NCBI RefSeq assembly: GCF_003076755.1
Contig: NZ_QDKM01000003.1
Location: 483,983-547,982 of the forward strand
DNA length: 64,000 nucleotides
Direction: 5' to 3'
DNA from: Pararhodobacter oceanensis
Lineage (GTDB): Bacteria > Pseudomonadota > Alphaproteobacteria > Rhodobacterales > Rhodobacteraceae
The notes under the pieces: model-generated
Told to the model about the DNA's origin: nothing
Databases searched by the model: none
The model's input: only the letters and a program-made list of their open reading frames with translations
Part shown: piece after piece, positions 43,968-53,044 of the stretch
How positions within the stretch are numbered: the stretch's first letter is position 1
Layout: every line of letters starts with the position of its first letter
Translations under genes and position numbers: made by a program

Positions 43968-43981
43968 TGCACTATAGCGCA
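43968..43981. promoter_or_regulatory. BoxR-type operator TGCACTATAGCGCA
   Basis: TGCA CTATAG CGCA, 70 bases before the ligase start. It is nearly identical to the site at 46830-46843 (TGCACTATAACGCA) and similar to that at 46935-46948. Confidence 0.62.
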
Positions 43982-44050
43982 CACCCGGGAGGGACCCAAA
44001 GCGCGCGCGCCCAATCAAAGGACGCCAGCACGCCGGTAGGAGAGCAAGAC

Positions 44051-45589
44051 ATGAACCAGAACGCAGCGCTGTATTTTGTTGACCGGCATCTGGCCGAAGG
44101 GCGCGGTGCGAAAACCGCGTTCCGCGAGGCCGATGGCGCGCAGCGCAGCCTGACCTATGCCGAACTTGCCGATCAAAGCGCGCGTTTTGCCGGCGCTTTG
44201 ACGGCAAATGGCATTCACCGCGACGAGCGCGTGGCGATGCTGGTGCGCGATCAACTCGAGTTCCCCGTGGCTTTCTGGGGCGCGCTGAAGGCGGGCGCGG
44301 TGCCGGTGCCGCTCAACACCCTGCTCGCCGCGCCGGTCTACGAGGTGATCCTCAACGACAGCCGCGCCTCAATGCTCATCGTATCCGCGCAACTTTGGGA
44401 GGTGGTGAAACCGGCGATCAAGGCCAACACTTTCCTGCGAAAGATCGTGGTGATCGGCGCCGCGCCCGAGGGCTGCACCAGCCATGCGGATTTCGTCAAG
44501 GACGCCCCCGCCGCCGAGACCGCTTTGGCCGATGACGACGAGATGGCGTTCTGGCTCTATTCCTCGGGCTCGACCGGCGCGCCGAAGGGCGTGCGTCATC
44601 TGCATGCCAGCCTCAAGGCGACCTCGGACACGTTCGGCCAGCAGATCATGGGGCTGCGCGAAGACGATGTGGTCTATTCCGTGGCCAAGATGTTCTTCGC
44701 CTATGGGCTGGGCAATGCGATGACCTTCCCGATGGCGGTGGGCGCAACCACCATCATCCAAGCGGGCCGCCCAACGCCCAAATCTGTGTTTGCGATCATG
44801 AAAACCGAGCGCCCGACGGTGTTTTGCGGCGTGCCGACCCTCTATGCCGCGCTGGTTGCCGAGCAGGAGAAGAAGGGCACCGCGCCCGAGCATTGCATCC
44901 GCCTCTGCGCCTCGGCGGGAGAGGCATTGCCGCGCGAAATCGGGCTGCGCTGGGAAAAACTCTGGGGCGCCGAGATCGTCGACGGCGTTGGCTCGACCGA
45001 GATGCTGCATATCTTCCTCTCCAACCGCCCCGGCGATATCGCTTATGGCACCTCGGGCGTCGCCGTGCCGGGCTACGAGGTGCGGCTGGTTGACGAGCAG
45101 GACAATGATGTGCCGCAGGGCGAGGTTGGCGAATTGCTGGTGCGCGGCCCGTCCAGCGCCGAGGGCTATTGGAAGCGCCGCGACAAATCGCAATCCACGT
45201 TTCAGGGCTACTGGACCCGCACCGGCGACAAATACCACTGCACGCCCGAGGGTCGCTTTGTCTACAGCGGGCGCACCGATGACATGTTCAAAGTCTCAGG
45301 CATCTGGGTCTCACCCTTCGAGGTTGAACAGGCGCTGGGCGAGCATCCCGCTGTACTGGAATCCGCCGTAGTGGCGCGCGCGGATGCGCAGGACTTGCTG
45401 AAACCGGCGGCCTTTATCGTGATCAAGGACGGGCAAAGCGTCGACACCGAAGCGCTGAAAGAACACGTCAAAGCCAAGATCGGCATGTGGAAATACCCGC
45501 GCTGGATCACCGTGGTCGATGAACTGCCGAAAACCGCGACCGGCAAGATCCAGCGCTTTAAACTACGCGAAACAGGGGGCGAGGCATGA
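44051..45589 (+). CDS. bclA: benzoate-CoA ligase
   Basis: Activates benzoate to benzoyl-CoA with ATP, the first step of the box pathway. The 512-residue protein belongs to the ANL family: P-loop YSSGSTGAPKGVRH, VDGVGSTEMLHIFLSN, YSGRTDDMFKVSGIWVSP and the C-terminal lysine in LPKTATGKIQRFKL. The segment YSVAKMFFAYGLGNAMTFP is typical of benzoate-CoA ligases. Start ATG 44051 has a TAGGAG site upstream. Two TGCA-type operators precede it and its 3' end overlaps the next gene by four bases. Confidence 0.93.
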   Translation: MNQNAALYFVDRHLAEGRGAKTAFREADGAQRSLTYAELADQSARFAGALTANGIHRDERVAMLVRDQLEFPVAFWGALKAGAVPVPLNTLLAAPVYEVILNDSRASMLIVSAQLWEVVKPAIKANTFLRKIVVIGAAPEGCTSHADFVKDAPAAETALADDDEMAFWLYSSGSTGAPKGVRHLHASLKATSDTFGQQIMGLREDDVVYSVAKMFFAYGLGNAMTFPMAVGATTIIQAGRPTPKSVFAIMKTERPTVFCGVPTLYAALVAEQEKKGTAPEHCIRLCASAGEALPREIGLRWEKLWGAEIVDGVGSTEMLHIFLSNRPGDIAYGTSGVAVPGYEVRLVDEQDNDVPQGEVGELLVRGPSSAEGYWKRRDKSQSTFQGYWTRTGDKYHCTPEGRFVYSGRTDDMFKVSGIWVSPFEVEQALGEHPAVLESAVVARADAQDLLKPAAFIVIKDGQSVDTEALKEHVKAKIGMWKYPRWITVVDELPKTATGKIQRFKLRETGGEA

Positions 45590-46407
45590 GCATCGATTGG
45601 GCAGAGGGACGCGGGCGGATCGAGGCTGGCGGCAAGTCGTTGGAGTGGCAAAGCTGGGGCATGCCAAAGGCTGATACGCCGGTGATAGTCATGCTGCATG
45701 AGGGCTTGGGCAGTGTGGGATTGTGGCGCGAGTTTCCCGCCGCCGTGGCTGAGTCCACTGGCTGCGCGGTCGTCGCCTATTCGCGCGCGGGCTACGGGTT
45801 TTCCGACCCCGCCGAGCGCCCGTTTCCGGTGGACTATATGACCCGCGAGGCAGTCGAGGTGCTGCCCGAGGTGCTGCGCGCCATCGGTGCCGCGCAATAT
45901 ATCCTCTTGGGCCATAGCGACGGCGCCACGATCACTGCCGAATACGCCGGTCGGGTCAAGGATTTCAGCATCCGCGGGTTGATCCTGATCGCGCCGCATT
46001 TCTTCGCCGAACCGATGGGACTGGCCGCGATCGCAAGCGCTGCCGAGAGTTTCGCCACCACCGATCTGCCGCAGCGCATGGCGCGGTATCACGCCGATGC
46101 CGAGGCCACATTTCGCGGCTGGAACGAGGCTTGGCTGAACCCCGAATTTGCCACGTGGAACGTCGCGGATGTGATCGACTACATCCGCATTCCGGCGCTG
46201 GTCATTCAGGGTGCGCAGGACCAATACGGCACGCGTGCGCAGGTCGACGCGATTGCCGAGGGCTCCTATGCGCCGGTCGAGGTGCTCATGCTCGACGACT
46301 GCCAGCACGCGCCGCATCTGGAAGATCCCACGCCGGTTCTCGAGGCCATCGCCGGTTTCACCACGCGCCTGCAACGCATCGAGGCGGCGGGGCCGGTTCC
46401 GGCCTAG
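45586..46407 (+). CDS. alpha/beta hydrolase in the box cluster
   Basis: A 273-residue alpha/beta hydrolase. The oxyanion region LHEGLGSVGLWREFP, the nucleophile elbow LLGHSDGATITAEYAG (G-x-S-x-G as GHSDG), the Asp region VIQGAQDQYGTRAQ and the histidine in DDCQHAPHLEDP are complete. It is coupled to bclA by an ATGA overlap. Similar hydrolases are found in box clusters elsewhere and could clear dead-end lactones or CoA thioesters, but its role is not established. Confidence 0.83.
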   Translation: MSIDWAEGRGRIEAGGKSLEWQSWGMPKADTPVIVMLHEGLGSVGLWREFPAAVAESTGCAVVAYSRAGYGFSDPAERPFPVDYMTREAVEVLPEVLRAIGAAQYILLGHSDGATITAEYAGRVKDFSIRGLILIAPHFFAEPMGLAAIASAAESFATTDLPQRMARYHADAEATFRGWNEAWLNPEFATWNVADVIDYIRIPALVIQGAQDQYGTRAQVDAIAEGSYAPVEVLMLDDCQHAPHLEDPTPVLEAIAGFTTRLQRIEAAGPVPA

Positions 46408-46410
46408 CGG

Positions 46411-46839
46411 GTGGGCGCCGTCTTCATACTGCCCGAGGTGGCGCATATCCCCGGCCGCAATCCGCGCCCCGATGAGGCGATCTTCGCGGCGGCAAAGGCC
46501 GGCATCCCCGCCGACCCTGCACAGCTCGGCGAGAGCGCGGCGTTCCGGGCCGGTTTCACCGCCTTTGATGCGGGGTATTTTTGGGAAGCTCATGAGCTAT
46601 GGGAGCCGGTCTGGATGCAGGCGCCGCCCGCCTCGCGCGCGCGACGTTTGCTGCAAGGGTTGATCCAATTGGCGAATGCGGGGCTGAAACTCCGCATGTC
46701 CCGCCCGGATGCAGCGCGTAAAGCGCTGGCGCGGGCGGACTACGCGATTGGCGAGTGCTTTCGCAGCGATTCTGCCGCGGTTCTAGGCTTGACCCACCAG
46801 GATGTGGCCAGTCTGCGCGCCGCAATTTATGCACTATAA
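46411..46839 (+). CDS. DUF309 protein
   Basis: A 142-residue protein with the DUF309 signature AFDAGYFWEAHELWEPVW followed by RARRLLQGLIQLANAGLKL. The family's function is unknown. The start is a GTG three bases after the hydrolase stop, so it is co-transcribed. A TGCA-type operator overlaps its last codons. It closes the bclA operon; a new unit starts with boxC. Confidence 0.8.
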   Translation: MGAVFILPEVAHIPGRNPRPDEAIFAAAKAGIPADPAQLGESAAFRAGFTAFDAGYFWEAHELWEPVWMQAPPASRARRLLQGLIQLANAGLKLRMSRPDAARKALARADYAIGECFRSDSAAVLGLTHQDVASLRAAIYAL

Positions 46840-46843
46840 CGCA
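46830..46843. promoter_or_regulatory. BoxR-type operator TGCACTATAACGCA
   Basis: TGCA CTATAA CGCA, overlapping the end of the DUF309 gene. It differs at one base from the site before bclA, and lies about 150 bases before boxC. Confidence 0.58.
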
Positions 46844-46934
46844 AGAACACTCCTATCTCGATCGCTTAAACCGAAATGATCTGCCCATGGCCCATCAGAT
46901 TATTGCACATCCTATATTTACGGATCACTAAAAC

Positions 46935-46948
46935 TGCACTATTGTGCA
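46935..46948. promoter_or_regulatory. BoxR-type operator TGCACTATTGTGCA, upstream of boxC
   Basis: TGCA CTATTG TGCA is a perfect TGCA-N6-TGCA site 44 bases before the boxC start, with one more TGCA at 46904-46907. The region 46890-46935 between them is AT-rich and probably holds the boxC promoter. Confidence 0.65.
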
Positions 46949-46991
46949 AAGACACAAGGCCGCACTGCAGACGCCACCAAGGGGACGTTCC

Positions 46992-48650
46992 GTGACCAAA
47001 TCCATCGATTTTCAGACCGATCCGTCACAGTATCATCATTGGCGCGTCAGTTATGACGGCCCGATTGCCACGCTTTTCATGGATGTGGACGAGAACGCCG
47101 GTCTGTTCGAGGGCTATCAACTCAAGCTGAACTCCTATGATCTGGGCGTCGATATCGAACTTGCCGACATCGTGCAGCGGATGCGGTTCGAGCACCCCGA
47201 GGTGAAGGTCGTGGTGATGACTTCGGGCAAGGATAAGGTGTTCTGTGCGGGGGCGAATATCCGCATGCTCGGCGGTGCCAGCCATGCGCATAAGGTCAAT
47301 TTCTGCAAATTCACCAATGAAACGCGCAACACCTATGAGGCCGCCGAAGCGGACAGCGGCCAGAAATATATCGCGGCGATCAAGGGTGCCTGCGCGGGCG
47401 GCGGCTATGAGTTGGCGCTGGCATGTAACCATATCATGCTGACCGACGATTCCTCCTCGGCGGTGTCGCTGCCCGAGGTGCCCTTGCTGGCGGTGCTCCC
47501 CGGCACCGGCGGGCTGACCCGCGTCACCGACAAACGCAAAATGCGCCGCGATCTGGCGGATGTGTTCTGCTCGCTGGAAGAGGGCGTGAAGGGCAAACGC
47601 GCGGTGAAATGGCGGCTGGTCGACGAGGTGATCGCCAACTCGAAATTTGACGCCGTGGTGGCGGAACGCGCCCGCGAATTCGCTACCGCCTCGGATAAGG
47701 CCACCGGCACGGGCATTGCCCTGACGCCATTGAGCAAAACCATCGGCGCGGATGGATCGCTACAGTATTCGCTGGTCGAGGTTGCGGTCGACCGCAAGGC
47801 TGGCAAGGCGACGCTCACGCTATCGGGGCCTGACAGTGAAGTGCCCGCTTCACTGGAAGCTCTGCACGCGCAGGGCGATCAGGGCTATCTGCTGCGGCTG
47901 GCCCGTGAGCTGGACGACGCCATCCTGCATCTGCGGTTCAACGAGATGGAGCTTGGGCTCTTGGTGTTCCGCACGCAGGGCGATCCGCAGGCGTTTCTGG
48001 CCCATGAAGCCTTCTTGATGGACAACAGGTCCGATTGGCTGGCGAACGAAATCCTCGCCTATTGGAAGCGCCTGCTCAAACGCATCGACGTGACCTCGCG
48101 CAGCATGGTGGCGCTGGTCGAGCATGGCTCGTGCTTTGCCGGTATTCTGGCGGAACTGCTGTGGTCGGTGGACCGCAGCTATATGATGGAAGACGAATTC
48201 GAGGGCGACAACCGCCCGATCGCCGCTATCACCCTGAGCGACGCGAATTTCGGCGCCTTCCCGATGGGCAACGCGCTGACCCGGCTGCAAACCCGCTTTC
48301 TCGGCGAACCCGAGGCGGTGGACGCGCTCGCTGAGCGGCGCGGTGAAGCGCTCGAGGCCGAAGAGGCCGAAGAATCCGGTCTGGTCACCGAGATTTTCGA
48401 CGATATCGACTGGGACGACGAGATCCGCATCTTCATGGAAGAGCGCGCCAGTTTCAGCCCCGACGCCTTGACCGGCATGGAGGCCAACCTGCGCTTTGCC
48501 GGACCCGAAACCATGGAAACGCGGATTTTCGGGCGCCTCACTGCTTGGCAGAACTGGATTTTCAACCGGCCCAACGCCACCGGCCCAGATGGCGCGCTAC
48601 AGCGCTACGGTTCGGGGGTGCGCGGCGATTACGCCCAGGAACGCGTCTAA
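46992..48650 (+). CDS. boxC: benzoyl-CoA-dihydrodiol lyase (2,3-epoxybenzoyl-CoA dihydrolase)
   Basis: Opens the ring of 2,3-epoxybenzoyl-CoA hydrolytically, yielding 3,4-dehydroadipyl-CoA semialdehyde and formate. The 552-residue protein has two crotonase-like halves. The first contains VFCAGANIRMLGGASHAHKVNFCKF and GACAGGGYELALACNHIML, a perfect BoxC fingerprint. The second contains SMVALVEHGSCFAGILAELLW. The GTG at 46992 fits the family N-terminus (TKSIDFQTDPSQYHHWRVSY) and has a GGGGA site. Gene order boxC-boxB-boxA follows. Confidence 0.95.
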   Translation: MTKSIDFQTDPSQYHHWRVSYDGPIATLFMDVDENAGLFEGYQLKLNSYDLGVDIELADIVQRMRFEHPEVKVVVMTSGKDKVFCAGANIRMLGGASHAHKVNFCKFTNETRNTYEAAEADSGQKYIAAIKGACAGGGYELALACNHIMLTDDSSSAVSLPEVPLLAVLPGTGGLTRVTDKRKMRRDLADVFCSLEEGVKGKRAVKWRLVDEVIANSKFDAVVAERAREFATASDKATGTGIALTPLSKTIGADGSLQYSLVEVAVDRKAGKATLTLSGPDSEVPASLEALHAQGDQGYLLRLARELDDAILHLRFNEMELGLLVFRTQGDPQAFLAHEAFLMDNRSDWLANEILAYWKRLLKRIDVTSRSMVALVEHGSCFAGILAELLWSVDRSYMMEDEFEGDNRPIAAITLSDANFGAFPMGNALTRLQTRFLGEPEAVDALAERRGEALEAEEAEESGLVTEIFDDIDWDDEIRIFMEERASFSPDALTGMEANLRFAGPETMETRIFGRLTAWQNWIFNRPNATGPDGALQRYGSGVRGDYAQERV

Positions 48651-48736
48651 CACCAACAACGCGTGGCAAACACGCGCCCACATCTCAACGCCCGTAGGGT
48701 GTGTGCTTGGCACGCACCTGCCCTCAGGAGGAAACC

Positions 48737-50188
48737 ATGCTCGACCTCATCAATGTCAGCTATGACACGCAGATCCCCAACAATGTCGGCCTGTCGTCGG
48801 ACAAACGCGTGCTCAAGGCACTGGAAAAATGGCACCCCGGCTACATCAACTGGTGGTCCGATCTAATCCCGCAGAACTTCCAGCAATCCTTGGTCTATCT
48901 GCGCACCGCGGTGTCGGTGGATCCCAAGGGCTGGGCAAAATTCGATTATGTGAAAATGCCGGAATATCGCTGGGGCATTCTGCTGGCACCCGAGGTCGAG
49001 GACCGCCGCATTCCTTGCGGCGAGCACGCCGGCCAGCCCGCGTGGCAGGAAGTGCCGGGCGAATACCGCAATATGCTCAAGCGGCTGATCGTCATCCAGG
49101 GCGACACCGAGCCTGCCTCGGTCGAACAGCAGCGCTTTCTCGCGCTCTCCGCCCCGTCGCTCTACGACATGCGCAACCTGTTTCAGGTTAATGTCGAAGA
49201 GGGCCGCCACCTCTGGGCAATGGTTTACCTTTTGCAAAAATACTTCGGCAAGGATGGCCGCGAAGAGGCCGATGATCTGCTGCGCCGCTCGTCAGGCTCG
49301 GAGGAAGCACCGCGCATGCTGGGCGCCTTCAACGAGGAAACTCCGGACTGGCTGTCGTTCTTCATGTTCACCTATTTCACCGACCGCGACGGCAAGATGC
49401 AGCTCGAGAGCCTCGCGCAGTCGGGGTTCGATCCGCTCAGCCGCACCTGTCGCTTCATGCTCACCGAAGAGGCGCACCATATGTTCGTCGGCGAGACCGG
49501 CGTTGGCCGCACCATCGAGCGCACCTGCCAGATCATGACTGAAAACGGCATCACCGACCCATATGACATCGACAAGATCCGCGCTTTCGGCGTCATCGAC
49601 CTGCCGACAATCCAGAAAAAGCTGAACCTGCATTACACACTGTCGCTGGATCTCTTTGGCCAAGAGGTCTCGACCAATGCCGCCAATGCCTTCAACGCCG
49701 GTATCAAGGGGCGCTATATGGAGCACCGGCTGACCGACGACCATATGTTGAAAAACGACACCTATCCGGTCTGGGATTTCGAGGACGGCAAGCTGGTGCG
49801 CAAGGACGCGCCGGCGCTGACCGCAATCAACATGCGGCTGCGCGATGACTATACCCGCGACGCGGCGGGCGGGGTTGGCCGCTGGAACAAGTTGATCGCC
49901 AAATCCGGCGTCGAATTCGAGATGAAGCTGCCGCATGAGAGCTTCCATCGCCAGATCGGGGTCTTCGCGGGCAAGCCCTTCGATCCCGCCGGCAATCTAT
50001 TGTCGCAGGATGAGTATGACGCCAAGGCGACCGAATGGCTGCCGACCAAGGCGGACGGCGATTTCATTCAGTCACTGATGACGCCGGTCAGCGAGCCGGG
50101 CAAATACGCCAGCTGGATCAGCCCGCCGAAGGTCGGCATCGACAACAAGCCCGGCGATTTCGAATATGTGAAACTCTACATGGCCTGA
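48737..50188 (+). CDS. boxB: benzoyl-CoA 2,3-epoxidase, oxygenase subunit
   Basis: The di-iron oxygenase that epoxidises benzoyl-CoA using electrons from BoxA. At 483 residues it has the family length. Ferritin-like iron ligands are visible in QVNVEEGRHLWAMVYLL and LTEEAHHMFVGETG. The N-terminus is DLINVSYDTQIPNNVGLSSD. A strong GGAGG site (CAGGAGGAAACC) precedes the ATG at 48737. It is followed by a small Cys-rich ORF and boxA. Confidence 0.96.
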   Translation: MLDLINVSYDTQIPNNVGLSSDKRVLKALEKWHPGYINWWSDLIPQNFQQSLVYLRTAVSVDPKGWAKFDYVKMPEYRWGILLAPEVEDRRIPCGEHAGQPAWQEVPGEYRNMLKRLIVIQGDTEPASVEQQRFLALSAPSLYDMRNLFQVNVEEGRHLWAMVYLLQKYFGKDGREEADDLLRRSSGSEEAPRMLGAFNEETPDWLSFFMFTYFTDRDGKMQLESLAQSGFDPLSRTCRFMLTEEAHHMFVGETGVGRTIERTCQIMTENGITDPYDIDKIRAFGVIDLPTIQKKLNLHYTLSLDLFGQEVSTNAANAFNAGIKGRYMEHRLTDDHMLKNDTYPVWDFEDGKLVRKDAPALTAINMRLRDDYTRDAAGGVGRWNKLIAKSGVEFEMKLPHESFHRQIGVFAGKPFDPAGNLLSQDEYDAKATEWLPTKADGDFIQSLMTPVSEPGKYASWISPPKVGIDNKPGDFEYVKLYMA

Positions 50189-50249
50189 TGACCTCCGGCG
50201 CGCGCTAACCCGCGCGCCGGTTCCTTTTCGCGCAACAAAGGTCCGCATC

Positions 50250-50420
50250 ATGATGATCCAACGCTTCGCCCTCGCCACCGGCCTCGCCGCGCCCGCCGAT
50301 GCCGCGCGCCCCGATTGTCTGGGCTGCGCCGATTGCACCGGCATCTGCTGGAGCATCGTCGAACTCTCGTTCCATCGCCCCAAGATCACCCTGCAGCGCA
50401 GCCGGACGCCGGACGCATGA
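50250..50420 (+). CDS. small Cys-rich protein between boxB and boxA (56 aa)
   Basis: A 56-residue ORF with the cluster DCLGCADCTGICW, a C-x2-C-x2-C-x3-C pattern of the type that binds an iron-sulfur cluster or zinc. It starts with two ATGs, and a weak AAAGG site lies about eight bases before the first. The stop overlaps the boxA start by ATGA, as for coupled genes. The same frame has the usual third-position GC bias. I do not recognise a named family. A small electron carrier or assembly factor for BoxAB is an inference from location only. Confidence 0.6.
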   Translation: MMIQRFALATGLAAPADAARPDCLGCADCTGICWSIVELSFHRPKITLQRSRTPDA

Positions 50421-51601
50421 GCGCGCCCCTCAAACAGCATCTGATCGACCCCGAAATCTGCATCCGCTGCTACACCTGCGAGATGACCTGCCCGATCGAG
50501 GCGATCACCCATGACGACAACAACGTCGTGGTTGATGCCGAAATCTGCAATTTCTGCATGGACTGCATTCCGGTCTGCCCGACCGGCTCGATCGACGAAT
50601 GGCGGGTGGTCAACACACCCTATTCGCTCGAGGAGCAATTCAGCTGGGAGGAATTGCCCGCGCAAGAGGATATCTCGGAGTGCGGCGGCGGGATCGAAGC
50701 GCTCGACCCCGCCATCGAGGCGCTGCTGGCCGAGGCGCATGGCGGTGCGGGCGGACGCTCCAAAGCACCTCTGAGCGCGGCGAAACCGACGATCAATATG
50801 TATAACCTCGGCAAACCCGCCACCGCGCGGGTGCAGGGCAATTACCGGCTGACCGCGGCGGACTCGGGCGCCGATGTGCGCCATATCATCCTTGAATTCG
50901 GCGGTCTGCCGTTTCCGATCCTTGAGGGGCAATCGGTGGGCATCATCCCCCCCGGTGTGGACGCCGAGGGCAAGCCGCATCTGCCGCGGCTCTATTCGGC
51001 CTCCAGCCCGCGTGACGGCGAGCGCCCGCATTTCAACAACCTCTCGCTGACGGTGAAACGCGAGGACCAGGGGCTGTGCTCGAATTACGTCTGCGATCTG
51101 CAAAAGGGTGACGAGGTGCAGGTCACCGGACCCTTCGGCGCCACCTTCCTGATGCCCGATGATCCCGCCGCGCGGCTGTTGATGATCTGCACCGGCACCG
51201 GCTCGGCCCCGTTTCGCGCCTTTACCATGCGCCGCCAGCGCGCCATGGCGGGTGAGGCCGGTGACATGGTGCTGTTCTTCGGCGCCCGCGCGCCCGACAG
51301 CCTGCCCTATTTCGGCCCACTGAAAAAAGTCCCCGACCGGCTGTTGAAAAAACACATGGTGTTCAGCCGCCTGAAAGATACCGCAAAGGAATATGTGCAG
51401 GACCGGATGATGGTCGAACAGGACCAGATCGCCGATCTTTTGGCCGACACCAAGACCCATGTTTACATCTGCGGCTTGCGTGGTATGGAGCAGGGCGTTG
51501 AGCAAAGTTTCAAGAATATCGCCGAAAGCATAGGCCTGTCATGGGAGGCGACCCGCGATGTCATGCGCGACGAAGGCCGCTATCATGTGGAAACCTATTG
51601 A
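50417..51601 (+). CDS. boxA: benzoyl-CoA oxygenase reductase subunit
   Basis: A 394-residue flavoprotein that passes electrons from NADPH to BoxB. An N-terminal ferredoxin domain has two 4Fe-4S motifs (CIRCYTCEMTCPIEAIT and CNFCMDCIPVCPTGSID). It is followed by a FAD- and NADP-binding domain of ferredoxin-NADP reductase type (LPRLYSASSPRDGE, MICTGTGSAPFRAFTM, HVYICGLRGMEQG). ATG 50417 overlaps the small upstream ORF. Length and layout match BoxA. Confidence 0.95.
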   Translation: MSAPLKQHLIDPEICIRCYTCEMTCPIEAITHDDNNVVVDAEICNFCMDCIPVCPTGSIDEWRVVNTPYSLEEQFSWEELPAQEDISECGGGIEALDPAIEALLAEAHGGAGGRSKAPLSAAKPTINMYNLGKPATARVQGNYRLTAADSGADVRHIILEFGGLPFPILEGQSVGIIPPGVDAEGKPHLPRLYSASSPRDGERPHFNNLSLTVKREDQGLCSNYVCDLQKGDEVQVTGPFGATFLMPDDPAARLLMICTGTGSAPFRAFTMRRQRAMAGEAGDMVLFFGARAPDSLPYFGPLKKVPDRLLKKHMVFSRLKDTAKEYVQDRMMVEQDQIADLLADTKTHVYICGLRGMEQGVEQSFKNIAESIGLSWEATRDVMRDEGRYHVETY

Positions 51602-52018
51602 ATGACCTACCAGCACGAAATCCGCGTCTCTTGGGGCGATTGCGACCCCGCCAAGATCGCCTATACCGGCCGCATCCCCGCCTTTGCCCTCGAAGCGATT
51701 GACGGCTGGTGGGAAGAGCATCTCGGCGGCGGTTGGTTCCATATGGAAGTGGACCGCGGTTTCGGCACGCCTTTCGTGCATCTGAGCATGGATTTCCGCT
51801 CGCCGATCACCCCACGCCACCGGTTGATCTGCGAAGTGGCGCCAGTGAAATTGGGCGAGACCTCGATCACCTTTCGAGTGCTCGGCCGTCAGGACGGCGT
51901 GCTGTGCTTTGAGGGTAAATTCGTCTGCGTCTTTGTCGCCGCGCAAAGCCTGAACACCCAACCGCCCGAGCCCGATATTCGTGCCTTGGTTGAGCCCCTT
52001 CTGCAGCCCGAGGCATAA
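51602..52018 (+). CDS. acyl-CoA thioesterase, 4HBT (hot-dog) family
   Basis: A 138-residue hot-dog thioesterase starting HEIRVSWGDCDPAKIAYTGRI, where the Asp of WGDCDPA is the catalytic residue of 4-hydroxybenzoyl-CoA thioesterases. It begins directly after the boxA stop. It probably hydrolyses aromatic CoA esters that would trap CoA, such as substituted benzoyl-CoA; this is an inference from family and location. Confidence 0.88.
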   Translation: MTYQHEIRVSWGDCDPAKIAYTGRIPAFALEAIDGWWEEHLGGGWFHMEVDRGFGTPFVHLSMDFRSPITPRHRLICEVAPVKLGETSITFRVLGRQDGVLCFEGKFVCVFVAAQSLNTQPPEPDIRALVEPLLQPEA

Positions 52019-52123
52019 TTCGGGCGCATAATACTGCAAAGGATAGGGCGTGATCATTGCGCGCCACTTGTCCATCTCGGCCAACTGGCCTAGACTTGTG
52101 CATTATATTCCCAGTCAGGACGG

Positions 52124-53044
52124 ATGATGTCCGAGATCACCAATTTTCGCGGCGAGACCGTTCCAGTTGCGGCCGAAACGCAGGGCGATGCGGCGGTCAG
52201 AACGCTGATCAACCGCGTTGGCGAGCGGGTGCGGCGGGCGCGGGAACTCAAGGGTATACCGCGCCGCGTGCTGTCGGAAACCTCGGGTGTCTCACCGCGT
52301 TATCTGGCGCTATTAGAGGCCGGCGAGGGCAATATCTCTATCGGACTGTTGCAGCGTGTCGCGGTAGCGCTCGAACACCGCGTCGAATGGCTGCTGTCCG
52401 AGGATGATCCCTGGACCTCGGAGACCCAAAAAGTCGCCAATCTGTTTCGCGCCGCCTCTGCTGATCAGCGCAGCAAGGTGCTGGAAATCCTCGCGCCGCA
52501 GCCGGAATGCACCACGCGCGGCAACCGTATCGCCTTGATAGGGTTGCGCGGGGCGGGGAAATCGACGCTGGGTAGCCTGCTTGGTGAGCGGCTGAGCTTG
52601 CCCTTCGTCGAACTCAATCGCGAGATCGAGGATCACGCCGGAATGCCGGTCACCGAGGTGATGGCCTTCTACGGGCAAGAGGGCTACCGCCGTCTCGAAG
52701 CGCAGGCTTTGGCGCGGATCATCGAGACCCACGACTCGATGATTTTGGCGGTCGCGGGTGGCATTGTCACCGATCCCGAAGTGTTCAAAACCCTGCTCGC
52801 GCATTTCCACACCGTCTGGATCAAAGCCTCACCGAGCGAGCATATGGAGCGGGTGCGCGCGCAGGGCGACTTGCGCCCGATGGCGGGCAACCCGGAAGCG
52901 ATGGAGCAGTTGAAATTCATCCTGACCAGCCGCGAAGCACTCTATGAACAGGCCAGCACGCAGCTTGAGACCAGCGGGTGCAGCGTCGCCCAATCGGCGG
53001 ATGATCTGCAAGCGCTGATCGAAACGCAGGGCTTTCTGCGCTGA
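52124..53044 (+). CDS. boxR: benzoyl-CoA-responsive transcriptional regulator BoxR
   Basis: A 306-residue repressor of the BzdR/BoxR family. The N-terminal half has an HTH_3/XRE DNA-binding domain (RVRRARELKGIPRRVLSETSG, RYLALLEAGEGNISIGLLQRV). A linker leads to a shikimate-kinase-like domain with a P-loop (ALIGLRGAGKSTLGSLLG) that senses benzoyl-CoA in studied members. AGGA precedes a double ATG; the second, at 52127, has the better spacing. A TGCA half-site at 52099-52102 upstream suggests autoregulation. Confidence 0.94.
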   Translation: MMSEITNFRGETVPVAAETQGDAAVRTLINRVGERVRRARELKGIPRRVLSETSGVSPRYLALLEAGEGNISIGLLQRVAVALEHRVEWLLSEDDPWTSETQKVANLFRAASADQRSKVLEILAPQPECTTRGNRIALIGLRGAGKSTLGSLLGERLSLPFVELNREIEDHAGMPVTEVMAFYGQEGYRRLEAQALARIIETHDSMILAVAGGIVTDPEVFKTLLAHFHTVWIKASPSEHMERVRAQGDLRPMAGNPEAMEQLKFILTSREALYEQASTQLETSGCSVAQSADDLQALIETQGFLR

